Below, piece by piece: positions 43,156-52,440 of a stretch of DNA of 64,000 bases. The DNA comes from QWPN01 sp040397585 (GTDB lineage: Bacteria > Planctomycetota > Planctomycetia > Pirellulales > UBA1268). The notes below the pieces were generated by a model that was given only the letters and a program-made list of their open reading frames with translations, ran no database searches and had not been told where the DNA came from. Within the stretch, counting starts at the first letter, position 1. Each line of letters starts with the position of its first letter. Position numbers and translations under genes: made by a program. The stretch covers positions 17,507 to 81,506 of the forward strand of contig JBBAVS010000002.1 of the NCBI GenBank assembly GCA_040397585.1, written 5' to 3'.

Positions 43156-45711
43156 TCAGCGGGGGGGCCGCCGCTCCGCCGGGTTGGCCAGCGGATCGTC
43201 GGGCCAGGCATGCTTGGGATAGCGGCGGCGCAACTCCTTCTTCACCGTCGGATAGGTGTTCTGCCAGAAGCTGGCCAGGTCGGAGGTGACCTGCTGAGGG
43301 CGATGGTTGGGTCCGAGGAGATGGAGGAGGACGGCCACGCGGCCCCCTGCGATCCGCGGCGTCTGGGCCACGCCGAAGAGTTCTTGGATGCGGACGGCCA
43401 GAATCGGCGGTCCCGACGGCTCGTACTGGAGCTTGAATCGCCTGCCGGTCGGCAGGTCGAGCTGTGCTGGGGCGAGCCGGTCGATCTCCGCCAGCCGGTC
43501 GAAGCCGACGGCCGCCTGCAGCCTCGAGAGCCAGTCGGCCGAGCGGACCTCGTCGATCGACCGGAGACCCGCGCAGAGGTCCGGCACGAGGCTCTTCAGC
43601 GCGGCCTCGTCGAGCCCCGGCACCCCGAGGTCGGGGGCCGCCGTCGCCAGCCAGCGGACCCGCGCGAGGAACGCTCCGGCCGCCGAATCGGGGGGCGGCA
43701 GCACGCGGTCCAGCACCGCAGCCGCCTCGCGGGCGAGGATCGCCGCGGCAGCGCTCTCGTCGCGGATGGCCGTCGGCGTCTCATCGATGACGAGATCCAT
43801 CCACGATGTGCGCTGCCGCGCCTCGACCTGCCGCCGCGACGGATGAAAGAGGAGTTCCTCGCCGGTCGTGAGATTCGCCGTCGCCAGTGGCTCGAGGTCG
43901 AGCCAGCCGCGGTCCACGGCCGACGCCAGCCGCACGCCCGCCTCGCCGGAGGAGTCGTCGAGGTCGATCGCCAGGAAGAGCGGCTCGCCGCGGACTCGCG
44001 ACGATTCGAGTCTCACGCCGCGTCCGCCGACGAGGGCCCCGCGGTCCTGCGTGCCCGGCCGGAGCCTGGCGAGGCGATCGGGAAACGCCTCCAGGAGCGC
44101 GAGCATGATCGCGCTGGCCGGGTCGGTGGTCCGCTCGGCGACCGGCACGTCCACGAGCCGCTGGAGCTGCTCGGCGACCCGGAGCACGTTGTGTGCGCCG
44201 CCGGGATGCGGCTCCAGGCCCGGATCGCCGCTCGCCAGGCCGGCGCGAAACGCCTGCAGCGCCGCCACCCGGTCGACCACGTCGGACCGGGTGCGGACGG
44301 TGTGGCGATCCCGCGGGCCGCCGCCACGGGGCGTGCGAAACGGATCCCGCTCGGAGAGCAGGGCTGCCGCGATCGCCGCCTCGCGGAGCACGCCGTGCCG
44401 GGCACCGGCGAGGAGCAGCCGGGCGAGCCGCGGGTGCGCCGGCAGCCGCAGGAGGTCCTGCCCCAGCGGCGTGACTTCCAGGCGGCCCGCGGCGGTGGTG
44501 GCAACGGCCCCGAGATGGGCGAGCAAACCGCGGGCGGTGGCCAGTGCCTCGGGCGGCGGCGCGTCGAGCCAGGGGAAATCGGCCGCTTCGCCGAGCGCGA
44601 GGAGTTGGAGGAGCGGGCCGGCGAGATCGCCGCGGACCGCCTCGGGAAGATCGGCGGCCGGGCGGTGCTGGTGGGTCGACTCGTCCCAGAGCCGCCAGCA
44701 GATCCCCGGGGCCGTGCGGCCCGCGCGGCCCGCCCGCTGGTCGGCCGAGGCCTTCGAGATCGGCACGAGTTCGAGCCGCGGCAGGCCGGTGGCATGCGAC
44801 ACGAGGCTCTGCCGCGCGAGTCCGGAATCGATCACGGCCGTGACGCCCGGGATCGTGAGCGACGTCTCCGCCACGTTCGTCGCGAGGATCACCTTGCGGC
44901 GGCCGATGTCGGCGAGCACGCGGTCCTGCTGGTCCGGGGGCAGGTCGCCGTAGAGCGGCAGCACCGCGATCCCCTGCCGCTCGAGCGGCTGGGCGAGCTC
45001 CTGCTGGCAGCGAATGATCTCGCCGACGCCCGGCAGGAACACGAGCACGTGCCCGTCCGTGCCGCGGAGGGCTTCGGGCACCGCGGTTGCCACCCGCTCC
45101 TGGAGGTCGCGGCGGTCGCCGTGCTTCAGGTAACGCGTCTGCACCGGGAACACCCGCCCCTGGGCCGACACCACCGGACAGCCGCCGGCGGCTCCGCCGA
45201 GGAGTGTCGCGACCGGGCCGGCGTCGAGCGTAGCGCTCATGACCACGATTCGCAGGTCGGGCCGCAGCGTCTCGCGGAGCCTGACGAGCAGGCCGAGGAT
45301 CAGGTCCATCTCCAGCGATCGCTCGTGAAACTCGTCGAGCACGACCGCCGCGATCCCTTCGAGGCCGACGTCCCCCACGAGCCGGCGGAGCATGATTCCA
45401 GTCGTCTCGACGACGAGCCGGGTATCGCGGCCGACGCACGACTCGAACCGCACCTGGTAGCCGACCTCGCCGCCGGGGGTACCGCCGCGGAGGTGCGCGA
45501 TCTGCCGGGCCACCGCCCGGGCCGCGAGCCGCCGCGGCTGAAGGAGGATCACCCGCGCGCCGGCCGGCACGTCGTCGAGCACGGCGGCGGGCACGAGCAT
45601 CGTCTTCCCGGAGCCGGGGGGCGCGGTGACCACCACCGCGCCAGACCGCGAAGCCGCCACGGCCTCGGGCAGGACGGACGCGACGGGAAGATCGGCGGGC
45701 AGGCGGGCCAT
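43156..45711 (-). CDS. hrpB: ATP-dependent RNA helicase HrpB
   Basis: A large DExH-type helicase of about 851 residues. Walker A APPGSGKT is at 30-37, the DEFH box in VVLDEFHERSLEMDL, SAT in VMSATLDAG and the QxxGRxGR motif in DQRAGRAGRTAPG. The helicase-associated domain and the HrpB C-terminal domain (GRRFKLQYEPSGPPILAVRIQELFG) complete it. The function of HrpB in bacteria is not settled. ATG at 45711 (MARLPADLPV) or 45720 are both possible starts; neither has a strong ribosome site. A longer open frame upstream runs into a REP-like repeat. Confidence 0.93.
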   Translation of the reverse strand: MARLPADLPVASVLPEAVAASRSGAVVVTAPPGSGKTMLVPAAVLDDVPAGARVILLQPRRLAARAVARQIAHLRGGTPGGEVGYQVRFESCVGRDTRLVVETTGIMLRRLVGDVGLEGIAAVVLDEFHERSLEMDLILGLLVRLRETLRPDLRIVVMSATLDAGPVATLLGGAAGGCPVVSAQGRVFPVQTRYLKHGDRRDLQERVATAVPEALRGTDGHVLVFLPGVGEIIRCQQELAQPLERQGIAVLPLYGDLPPDQQDRVLADIGRRKVILATNVAETSLTIPGVTAVIDSGLARQSLVSHATGLPRLELVPISKASADQRAGRAGRTAPGICWRLWDESTHQHRPAADLPEAVRGDLAGPLLQLLALGEAADFPWLDAPPPEALATARGLLAHLGAVATTAAGRLEVTPLGQDLLRLPAHPRLARLLLAGARHGVLREAAIAAALLSERDPFRTPRGGGPRDRHTVRTRSDVVDRVAALQAFRAGLASGDPGLEPHPGGAHNVLRVAEQLQRLVDVPVAERTTDPASAIMLALLEAFPDRLARLRPGTQDRGALVGGRGVRLESSRVRGEPLFLAIDLDDSSGEAGVRLASAVDRGWLDLEPLATANLTTGEELLFHPSRRQVEARQRTSWMDLVIDETPTAIRDESAAAAILAREAAAVLDRVLPPPDSAAGAFLARVRWLATAAPDLGVPGLDEAALKSLVPDLCAGLRSIDEVRSADWLSRLQAAVGFDRLAEIDRLAPAQLDLPTGRRFKLQYEPSGPPILAVRIQELFGVAQTPRIAGGRVAVLLHLLGPNHRPQQVTSDLASFWQNTYPTVKKELRRRYPKHAWPDDPLANPAERRPPR

Positions 45712-45747
45712 GGCGACCATCGTAGCGGCCACTTTTGTCCGGCGTGG

Positions 45748-45860
45748 GTGCAGGTTTGCAACCTGCACAGGCACCACCCTGGGCCTGGACTCACCGCAGG
45801 TTGAAAACCTGCGGCCACGTCTTGCAAACCTGCGGCCACTTGTTGAAGCCCTGCGGCCAC
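45748..45860. repeat. REP-like hairpin repeat cluster 4 (two copies plus half copies)
   Basis: A plus copy at 45748-45768 (GTGG head at 45744, GT/AC stem, loop changed to TGC), a minus copy at 45794-45814 (CC/GG stem) with its CCAC tail, then two half copies ending CTGCGGCCAC at about 45827-45860. The cluster begins right after the oxidoreductase stop (45862) and lies before hrpB. Confidence 0.82.
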
Positions 45861-45861
45861 G

Positions 45862-47286
45862 TCAGGCGTCGCCGCGGAGCTCGAACCTGGACCGTCCGGG
45901 ATTCGGCACCGGATACCGGCCCTGCTCGTCGGCCACGATCGGCGCGGCCGACTCCAGCGTGAGAAACTCCACGCCTGCGGTGAGATCCTCCGGGCAGTCG
46001 AGCATCTCCTGGAACGTCACCGGCCGGCCGACGTGCGCGGAGAACCGCCCCATGGCCGTCACCAGGCTCGCCTCGGCTCCGCGGACCGCCTCGTTGTAGG
46101 GCTCGTCGGCCACGATCGCGGCGATGAAGTGGTCCCATTCGCGGCGATAGGGGTTTGGCTCGGGCTGCTCCGCCGCCCAGAGGATGTTGTCCTTCGCCAT
46201 CCGCTGCGACTTGAAAATCGTCGGCTTCGCAGGCGAATGGCCGCTCGTGGAGATCGTGAAGGCCCCCTTCGAGCCCTGCCCGTAGACGCCGAATTGCTGC
46301 CGGCAGTTGTTCATCTGGCGGCACTCGTAGAAGAACTTCACCCCGTCGTCGAAGGTGTATTCCACCGCGTAGACGTCGAAATTCTGGTCGCTGATCTTGC
46401 CCTTGAAGTGGCGGCCCCCCACGGCGTCGGCGATTTTCGGCCACGCCCCCTTCATCATGCACACCTCGTCGATGTGATGGATGCAGTAGTCGCTGAACAC
46501 GCCGCCGCTGGCCCACAGAAAGTTGTGGAACCGCTTCACCTGCCACATCAGTTCGCTCATGTCCTCGGGGCCGGGAGCGAGGTCGAGGTTGTGGCCGGGC
46601 GTGTGGCTGCGATACCCGCGAAACGCGATCAGGTCGCCGGCCTCACCCGCCCGCAGCCGCTCGAGCAGCTCGCGCCGCCGGTCGCAGTGGCGGCACATCA
46701 GGCCGACCGCCACCTTGAGCCGCTTGGCGCTGGCCTGGCCGGCGAGCTCGATGATCCGCTTCGTGCTCGGCCCGTCGATCGACACGGGCTTCTCCATGAA
46801 CACGTGTACGCCCCGCTCGATCGCATGCTTGAAGTGGGCGGCCCGAAAGGCAGGCGGCGTGGTGAGGATCACGATGCCCCCGGCCGGCAGCGAGTCGATC
46901 GCCTGCTGGTAGGCGTCGAAGCCGATGAACGTCCGCTCGTCCGGCACGTCGAGGCGGTCGCGAAACTGTTCCTCGAGCGACCGTTTCACCGACGCGATCC
47001 GTTCCGGGAACACATCGGCCATGGCGGTGAGCTTCACCCGGCCGCCGCGGGCGTCGAAGGCGTCGACGATCGCGCCGGCACCCCGGCCGCCGCAGCCGAC
47101 GAGAGCCGCGGGAATCTCGTCGCTCCCCGCCACGTGCACCCCGCCAGGGGCCACCGCGGGCGTTGGCGCGGGCGCGGTCGTGGGCACGTCGTCCGCAGCC
47201 ACCGCGGCCGACGCGACCGCCAGGCTGGCGGCCCCGAGAAAACCCCGGCGGCTGCCGCCGGCGGGCTCGATCGACGATTCAGGCAT
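45862..47286 (-). CDS. Tat-exported Gfo/Idh/MocA-family oxidoreductase
   Basis: 474 residues from the ATG at 47286, with GGAGGG upstream. The N-terminus has a twin-arginine signal (GGSRRGFLGAASLAVASAA), so the protein is probably exported folded with its NAD(P) cofactor. GCGGRGAGAIVDAF is the Rossmann start and MEKPVSIDG the EKP motif of the family. The C-terminal domain (FHNFLWASGGVFSDYCIHHIDEV) has the His typical of the active site. Such proteins are numerous in planctomycetes. It is 52 bases after the aldolase-like gene, on the same strand, so it belongs to the sugar cluster. Substrate unknown. Confidence 0.9.
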   Translation of the reverse strand: MPESSIEPAGGSRRGFLGAASLAVASAAVAADDVPTTAPAPTPAVAPGGVHVAGSDEIPAALVGCGGRGAGAIVDAFDARGGRVKLTAMADVFPERIASVKRSLEEQFRDRLDVPDERTFIGFDAYQQAIDSLPAGGIVILTTPPAFRAAHFKHAIERGVHVFMEKPVSIDGPSTKRIIELAGQASAKRLKVAVGLMCRHCDRRRELLERLRAGEAGDLIAFRGYRSHTPGHNLDLAPGPEDMSELMWQVKRFHNFLWASGGVFSDYCIHHIDEVCMMKGAWPKIADAVGGRHFKGKISDQNFDVYAVEYTFDDGVKFFYECRQMNNCRQQFGVYGQGSKGAFTISTSGHSPAKPTIFKSQRMAKDNILWAAEQPEPNPYRREWDHFIAAIVADEPYNEAVRGAEASLVTAMGRFSAHVGRPVTFQEMLDCPEDLTAGVEFLTLESAAPIVADEQGRYPVPNPGRSRFELRGDA

Positions 47287-47338
47287 GGTTGCCCTCCCGG
47301 ACGTGGTCCACCAACAACACCCGCGCTGGCTCCGAGCC

Positions 47339-48400
47339 TCAGCCGCCGTACGCCGCCGCCGTGTGGGTGATGGCGAGGTCGTCGTCGAGCGAGCGGTGGG
47401 GCCCGATGCCGTGCCGCGCCAGCACTGCATGATACGACCGCACCGCCTCGGCCGCAGCCAGCCGCTCATCGGCCACCGCCCGCAGGTGGCGGACGAACTC
47501 GAGCTGATGCTCGGCCGCGTTGATCTTGCGGCCGAACAGGGCGACACGGGCACCGTGCCGCTTCGACTGTTCGACGAGCGCGAAGGCGTCGTGCGTGGTG
47601 CCGGCCGCGCCGCCGAGGATGCCCACGATCAGCGAGCGGTCGTAGGCGGCGAGCTGCTCGGTGACCTCCGGGCCGAGGTAGGGAATCTTGAGAAACACCG
47701 GCCGGCCGGCCCGCGGCACGCCCGCGAGCGCCCGGACCACGTGGTCGGCCACAAACCGGCCCACGCCCCGCGGGGCGGCGGCACCGGCCTGGGAAAGCGC
47801 GTTGGGAAAGAACACTTCGAGGAAGTGGCGAAACCGGGCCCGCTCGGCCTCGTGGCGGAAGTCGCGGTAGGCCGCGAGCATGGCGCGGTCGGCGGTCGCA
47901 TCGCCGTTGAGCGTGATCGAGAACAGCCCGAGATCGACGGCGGGGGGCCCTGCGCCGCCGGGCTCGAGCCGGCCCCACTGGGCGTGCGGGATCGTGGTCG
48001 TCGAGAATGGCAGGGCCGGTTGGCTCGGGTAGGTGCCGGTGCCGGCCGCGAGCCAGATGTCGGTGGTGTCGTTCATCCGCACGGCGGGCGTGACCGGCGA
48101 GGCGGTGAACAGCCGCTCCTCGACGGCGAGCAGATCGCTGGTGCTCGCGCTCATGAGCATCACGTCCACGAGGCCTTCGGCGACGATCACGCGGATCTGG
48201 TCGCGGAACTCCGCGAGCGACCGGAACGGCCCGCTCCCCGACAGGCCGCCGGCCGCCAGGCCTGGGGCGGCGAGGCCGAAAGCCATGTCGGCATCCTTGG
48301 CGTCGGCGAGGATGAAGTCGCGGCACCCCGGATCGGCGAGCAATCGGGCAAGCTTGGCGTCGAGGGTTTTCGGCGGCGGCAACGCGCGGGTTTCAGCCAT
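47339..48400 (-). CDS. Class I aldolase-like TIM-barrel protein (putative)
   Basis: 353 residues from the ATG at 48400 (MAETRALPPPKTLDAKLAR). The part RPVFLKIPYLGPEVTEQLAAY, then VGILGGAAGTTHDAFALVEQ, then ARVALFGRKINAAEHQLEF fits a DeoC/LacD-like barrel; the Lys in FLKIPY is a candidate Schiff-base residue. I base the aldolase call on this pattern and on the neighbours (isomerase, kinase). It could instead be another TIM-barrel enzyme. It faces the isomerase gene across a 141-base control region. Confidence 0.62.
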   Translation of the reverse strand: MAETRALPPPKTLDAKLARLLADPGCRDFILADAKDADMAFGLAAPGLAAGGLSGSGPFRSLAEFRDQIRVIVAEGLVDVMLMSASTSDLLAVEERLFTASPVTPAVRMNDTTDIWLAAGTGTYPSQPALPFSTTTIPHAQWGRLEPGGAGPPAVDLGLFSITLNGDATADRAMLAAYRDFRHEAERARFRHFLEVFFPNALSQAGAAAPRGVGRFVADHVVRALAGVPRAGRPVFLKIPYLGPEVTEQLAAYDRSLIVGILGGAAGTTHDAFALVEQSKRHGARVALFGRKINAAEHQLEFVRHLRAVADERLAAAEAVRSYHAVLARHGIGPHRSLDDDLAITHTAAAYGG

Positions 48401-48443
48401 GGCTCGGAGTCTAGTCGCGCCGGGAGCGGCCACTCCGCCGCCC

Positions 48444-48479
48444 GTGCGAAAAACATACAATCTTTATGAATTCGCGCAC
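48444..48479. promoter_or_regulatory. AT-rich imperfect dyad in the divergent sugar-gene control region
   Basis: Between the two starts (48401-48541) one AT-rich island stands out in GC-rich DNA: GTGCGAA at 48444-48450 and TTCGCGCAC at 48471-48479 enclose CATA (48454-48457) and TATG (48465-48468). The dyad is imperfect by one base. It is a likely operator for the XylR-type regulator encoded next door, controlling both gene sets. Confidence 0.5.
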
Positions 48480-48541
48480 ATGCCTGCCGGTATCGTCAGG
48501 ACTCCCGTTTTCGAGCCGACCCGGCCCCGCTGAGGAGTCCC

Positions 48542-49576
48542 ATGTCTACCCCATACCGCTTTTCCATCGGCCCCTGGAACATCCACCCTGGCGCCGATCC
48601 CTTCGGGCCGCCGGTGCGGCCGCCGGTCTCGTTCGACGACGTGCTGACGACGGCCATCGACCTCGGCTTCGCGGCCATCCAGCTGCACGACGACGATGCC
48701 GTGCCGGCGCTCGAGGATCTCGGCCCGGCGGCCATCGCCCGCGAGGCCCGTGAGCTGCGGAAGCGGCTGGAGGATCGCGGACTCGTCGCCGAGTTCGTCG
48801 CGCCCCGCCTCTGGGAGCAGACGCAGGGCATCGACGGCGGCTACACGAGCAACTGCCCCCAGGCCCGCACGTGGGCCATCGAGCGGTCGAAGCGGGCGGT
48901 GGACGTCGCGGTCGCGCTCGGCTGCGACTTGATCGTGATGTGGCCGGCCCGCGAGGGCACGAATGTGCGGGAGAGCAAGAATCCGATCGAAGCGTCGCGG
49001 CAGATGCTCGCCGCGATCGACGCGATCCTCGCGGCGGCGCCGACGATCCAGATCGCCATCGAGCCGAAGCCGAACGAGCCGGTCGATCATGCCTTCGTGC
49101 CGACCATCGGCCATGCCCTGGCGCTCGGGGCCCGGTCGGCCGATCCGGCCCGCGTGGGCGTGCTCATCGAGACGGCCCATGCGATCCTGGCCGGCCTCGA
49201 TCCGGCCGACGAGATGGGCTTCGCGCTCGCCGCCGGCAAGCTCTGGAGCGTGCACCTCAACGATCAGAACGGGCTCAAGTACGACCAGGACAAGGTCTTC
49301 GGCGCGGCCAACCTCCGCGGGGCGTTCGACCAGGTGCGGATCCTGGAGTCAGCCGGCTACGCCGCGACGGGCCGGTTCGTCGGGTTCGACGTGAAGGCGC
49401 AGCGGACGCAGCGGGCCGGCTCCGCGACCGCCCACCTCGCCACCAGCAAGCGGATCTTCGAGATGCTCGTGGCCAAGGTGCGGTCGTTCCCGGAGCGGGC
49501 CGCGGCCGAGTGCATCGCCAGCCGCGACTACGAGTCGTTGGAGCGGCTGGTGCTGGAGCACCTGCTCGCCGCCTGA
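48542..49576 (+). CDS. Xylose isomerase-like sugar isomerase
   Basis: 344 residues, slightly shorter than the about 390 of actinobacterial XylA. The active-site pieces are present: His49 in QLHDDD (XylA FHDDD), metal Glu in AIEPKPNEP, the IETAH segment with His, HLNDQNGLKYDQDKVFG and the final FDVK. It should interconvert an aldose and a ketose; xylose itself is not certain. GAGGAG precedes the ATG. It starts the plus-strand arm isomerase, regulator, kinase. Confidence 0.87.
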   Translation: MSTPYRFSIGPWNIHPGADPFGPPVRPPVSFDDVLTTAIDLGFAAIQLHDDDAVPALEDLGPAAIAREARELRKRLEDRGLVAEFVAPRLWEQTQGIDGGYTSNCPQARTWAIERSKRAVDVAVALGCDLIVMWPAREGTNVRESKNPIEASRQMLAAIDAILAAAPTIQIAIEPKPNEPVDHAFVPTIGHALALGARSADPARVGVLIETAHAILAGLDPADEMGFALAAGKLWSVHLNDQNGLKYDQDKVFGAANLRGAFDQVRILESAGYAATGRFVGFDVKAQRTQRAGSATAHLATSKRIFEMLVAKVRSFPERAAAECIASRDYESLERLVLEHLLAA

Positions 49577-49597
49577 CCGTCTTCCTGCTGGTGTGCC

Positions 49598-50830
49598 ATG
49601 GCCGACGCTCCGCTGATCGCCGTGATCCTGGATGCGGCGCGGCCGTACGACCGGCTGATCATCGGGGGCGTGGCCCGCTACGTCCGCGAGCATGCCCCCG
49701 ACTGGCGGCTGTACGTCGAGGAGGATCCGCTCCAGAAGCTGCCCGACCTTGTCCGCTGGGACGGCCAGGGCATCATCGCGAACTTCGACGACAAGCGGGT
49801 GGCCACCGCGATCGGCGGGCTCTCGATCCCGATCGTCGGCGTGGGGGGCGGGTATGGCTGGTTCGATCCGGCCTCCCCGATTCCCTACGTGTTCACCGAC
49901 AACGCCGCGATCGGCCGCCTCGGGGCCGCCCACCTGCTCGCCTGCGGATTCGAGACGCTCGCCTACTACGGCCATCCGCAGACGGCCACGACGGGCTGGT
50001 CGGAAGAGCGGGCGGAGGCCTTTGCGGGGGCCTGCCGTGAGGCCGGCCGGGCGTGCCACGTTCATGCCAGCCAGTATCCCGACGCCCGCCGCTGGCAGGA
50101 GCTCCAGCACGAGCTCTGCGAATGGCTGCGGCCGCTGCCCACGCCGCTCGGCCTGATGGCCTGCAACGATGTCCGCGCCCGGCATGTTTTGGAGGCCTGC
50201 CGCACCCTCGGCCTGCGAGTGCCACACGACGTCGCCGTCCTCGGCGTGGACAACGACGAGATGATCTGCGAGCTCACCAACCCCCCGCTCTCGAGCATCG
50301 ACCAGGCGGCACGGCGGATCGGCTACGAGGCGGCGACGCTCCTCGACCGGATGATGAGGGGCGGCGGCGTCGCGGCGGGCCACGCGCGGGTCATCGTCCC
50401 GCCGATCGGGGTCGTGTCGCGAACGAGCACCGACGCGATGGCGACGTCGGACGAGGCGGTGGTGGCCACCCTCCAGCGGCTGCGGGCGAGCCCGCTCACC
50501 AAGCCCGACATCGCCGCGCTGCTGGACTCGCTCTGCCTCTCCCGGCCATCGCTCGAGGCGCGATTCAAGGCGGTCGTGGGCCGGTCGATCCACGACGAAT
50601 CGGTCCGTGTCCGCGTCGCCGCGATCCGCAAGCTGATCACCCAGACCGACCTGCCTCTCAAGACCATCTCCGCCCGCGCGGGGTTCGGCTCCGTGCAGTA
50701 CATGACCACCTTCCTCCATCGTCATACCGGCACCACTCCCTCACGGCTGCGGATCATCGAGCGGCGACTGGCCGACTCGGCGCCACCGGAGGCCGACCCC
50801 TATCCCTCCGACAGGAGCATCCCCTCGTGA
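49598..50830 (+). CDS. xylR: XylR-type transcriptional regulator (periplasmic-binding-like sensor plus AraC HTH)
   Basis: 410 residues. Residues about 1-280 are a LacI/periplasmic-binding-like sensor (DAARPYDRLIIGGVARYVRE, VFTDNAAIGRLGAAHLL, VLGVDNDEMICELTNPPLSSID). The C-terminus is an AraC-type HTH pair ending with LPLKTISARAGFGSVQYMTTFLHRHTGTTPSRLR. This layout is that of E. coli XylR, the D-xylose sensor. It begins 21 bases after the isomerase and overlaps the kinase start by four bases (GTGA). It probably senses the sugar that the cluster breaks down. Confidence 0.9.
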   Translation: MADAPLIAVILDAARPYDRLIIGGVARYVREHAPDWRLYVEEDPLQKLPDLVRWDGQGIIANFDDKRVATAIGGLSIPIVGVGGGYGWFDPASPIPYVFTDNAAIGRLGAAHLLACGFETLAYYGHPQTATTGWSEERAEAFAGACREAGRACHVHASQYPDARRWQELQHELCEWLRPLPTPLGLMACNDVRARHVLEACRTLGLRVPHDVAVLGVDNDEMICELTNPPLSSIDQAARRIGYEAATLLDRMMRGGGVAAGHARVIVPPIGVVSRTSTDAMATSDEAVVATLQRLRASPLTKPDIAALLDSLCLSRPSLEARFKAVVGRSIHDESVRVRVAAIRKLITQTDLPLKTISARAGFGSVQYMTTFLHRHTGTTPSRLRIIERRLADSAPPEADPYPSDRSIPS

Positions 50831-51777
50831 ACTCCCCTCTCGACGCCGTCGTCTGCGGCACGTGCGTGGCCGACATCCTCGTGCGGCCGGTGCCGCTGGA
50901 GTTGCCGATCGGCGGCGGCCGGCTGTTTCACGTCGAGCCGGTCGAGTTCACGACCGGTGGGATCGTCTGCAACACCGGCCTGGCGATGCGGCGGCTGGGG
51001 GCGGCGGTCGGGGCGGCAGCCCTGGTGGGCGATGACCTGTGGGGCCGCGAGGTCACCTCCCGAATGACGGCTGGGGGCATGGACGTCTCCGCCGTCGAAC
51101 GGCAGGCCGGCGGGGCGACGAGCACGACGGCCGCGCTGATCGATGCCGGCGGCGAGCGGAGCTTCGCCCATCATGTGGGGGTGGCCGGCGGGCTCGACGT
51201 CGGCTTCGTCCGCCGGCATGCGGCGGTGTTCGCGCGGGCCCCCTTCGCGGTGCTCGGCTACGTGGGCCTGCTTCCCGGCCTCGAGCCGCGGCTGGCGGAG
51301 GCCGTGGCCGTGCTTCGCGAGGCGGGCTGCCGCGTGGTGCTGGAATCCGGAGGGGCCGGTGGTGCCCTCGCCGACGTCGGACCGGCGCTGCCCGGCGTCG
51401 ACGTGTTCGTGCCGAGTCTCGACGAGGCGCGGACGCAGACGGGCCTGACAACACCGGCGGAGATCATCGCCTGCTATCGCGGGCGCGGGGCGGCGGGGAT
51501 CGTGGGGGTGAAGTGCGGCGCCCAGGGCAGCGTGATCAGCCCGGTTCCGGGCCGCCTGATCGACGTGCCCTGCATCCCGGCTCCGGAACCGGTGTTGGAT
51601 ACGACCGGCGCCGGCGACTGCTTCCTCGCGGGGCTGATCGTGGGCCTCGGCAAGCAGATGCCCGTCGAGGCGGCGGCGCGGCTCGGGGCCGCCACGGCGG
51701 CGTGCTGCGTGACCCGCATGGGGGCCACGGCCGGCGTCCGCGGACTTCGCGACACGCTCCAGCTTGCGGGCCTCTGA
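50827..51777 (+). CDS. PfkB-family carbohydrate kinase
   Basis: 316 residues from the GTG at 50827, which overlaps the regulator stop. The N-terminal GTCVADILVRPVP and the GGIVCNTGLAMRRLGA segment are of the ribokinase type, and the PfkB signature with the catalytic Asp is DTTGAGDCFLAGLIVG. It should phosphorylate the isomerase product. Substrate unknown, but the location suggests a keto-sugar. Confidence 0.87.
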   Translation: MNSPLDAVVCGTCVADILVRPVPLELPIGGGRLFHVEPVEFTTGGIVCNTGLAMRRLGAAVGAAALVGDDLWGREVTSRMTAGGMDVSAVERQAGGATSTTAALIDAGGERSFAHHVGVAGGLDVGFVRRHAAVFARAPFAVLGYVGLLPGLEPRLAEAVAVLREAGCRVVLESGGAGGALADVGPALPGVDVFVPSLDEARTQTGLTTPAEIIACYRGRGAAGIVGVKCGAQGSVISPVPGRLIDVPCIPAPEPVLDTTGAGDCFLAGLIVGLGKQMPVEAAARLGAATAACCVTRMGATAGVRGLRDTLQLAGL

Positions 51778-51809
51778 AGAGCTGCTCATCGGCGCGGCCG
51801 GGGTTGCGT

Positions 51810-52440
51810 TCAGCGGGCTGGCCGCTCATGCATGACGACGGTGCCGTCGGCCTTCGCCGTGACGTCGAGCACGCGGTCGTGGAAGTGGATGCCCCGGACG
51901 GTGAGCGCGGGCCACGCGGCCGGCAGGCGGGGTTTCACCGTGAAGTCGTCGACGCCGGGCTCGAAGCCGAGAAAGCCCTCCAGCATCACCTGGGGCACGA
52001 TGATGCTCTCGAGGAACTCCTGGTCGAGGCCGAGTCCACCGGCCGTCGAGCCAGTCGAGGATGCTGCGGGCCTGCTCGTCGCTGGCGATGCCGGCGGCCA
52101 CGGCCTCGGTGTTGAGGAAGGTGAAGCCGTAGTCCCGTGGGGTGCCCTCGAGGTCGATCCAGCCGACGAACCGGCCGGTGTCGGTGTTCCAGAACCGCGT
52201 CTGGAAGTCACGGCGGATCGCGTCGCGGAGCGTGCAGATCTCCGCAGGGGACAGCGGCCGCTCCGTGGCGGCGATCGCCCAGTCGGGATGGTCGTCGATC
52301 CCCTGCTCCACCGCGGCATAACGGCCGAGGGCCTGCCAGAGCCCGAACGTGGCGAAGGCATCGTCGCCGCCGAACGGCAGCAGGTCCCAGTAGTCAGCCA
52401 GGCATCCCAGAGCGTGCACGGGATGAAGGCCCCGGGCAGG
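51810..52440 (-). pseudogene. Frameshifted C-terminal fragment of a glycosidase
   Basis: In a second frame of the same strand, about 52419-52040 reads LADYWDLLPFGGDDAFATFG, WQALGRYAAVEQGIDDHPDW, FQTRFWNTDTGRFVGWIDLE and DYGFTFLNTEAVAAGIA, followed in the first frame by the 70 final residues before 51810. Together these give about 200 residues of the C-terminal half of an alpha-toroid glycosidase of the GH63/GH94/GH65-like kind. Two compensating one-base shifts are needed. The N-terminal two thirds are absent. Either a deletion fused this to the phosphatase, or two sequence errors hide a fusion. Confidence 0.6.
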
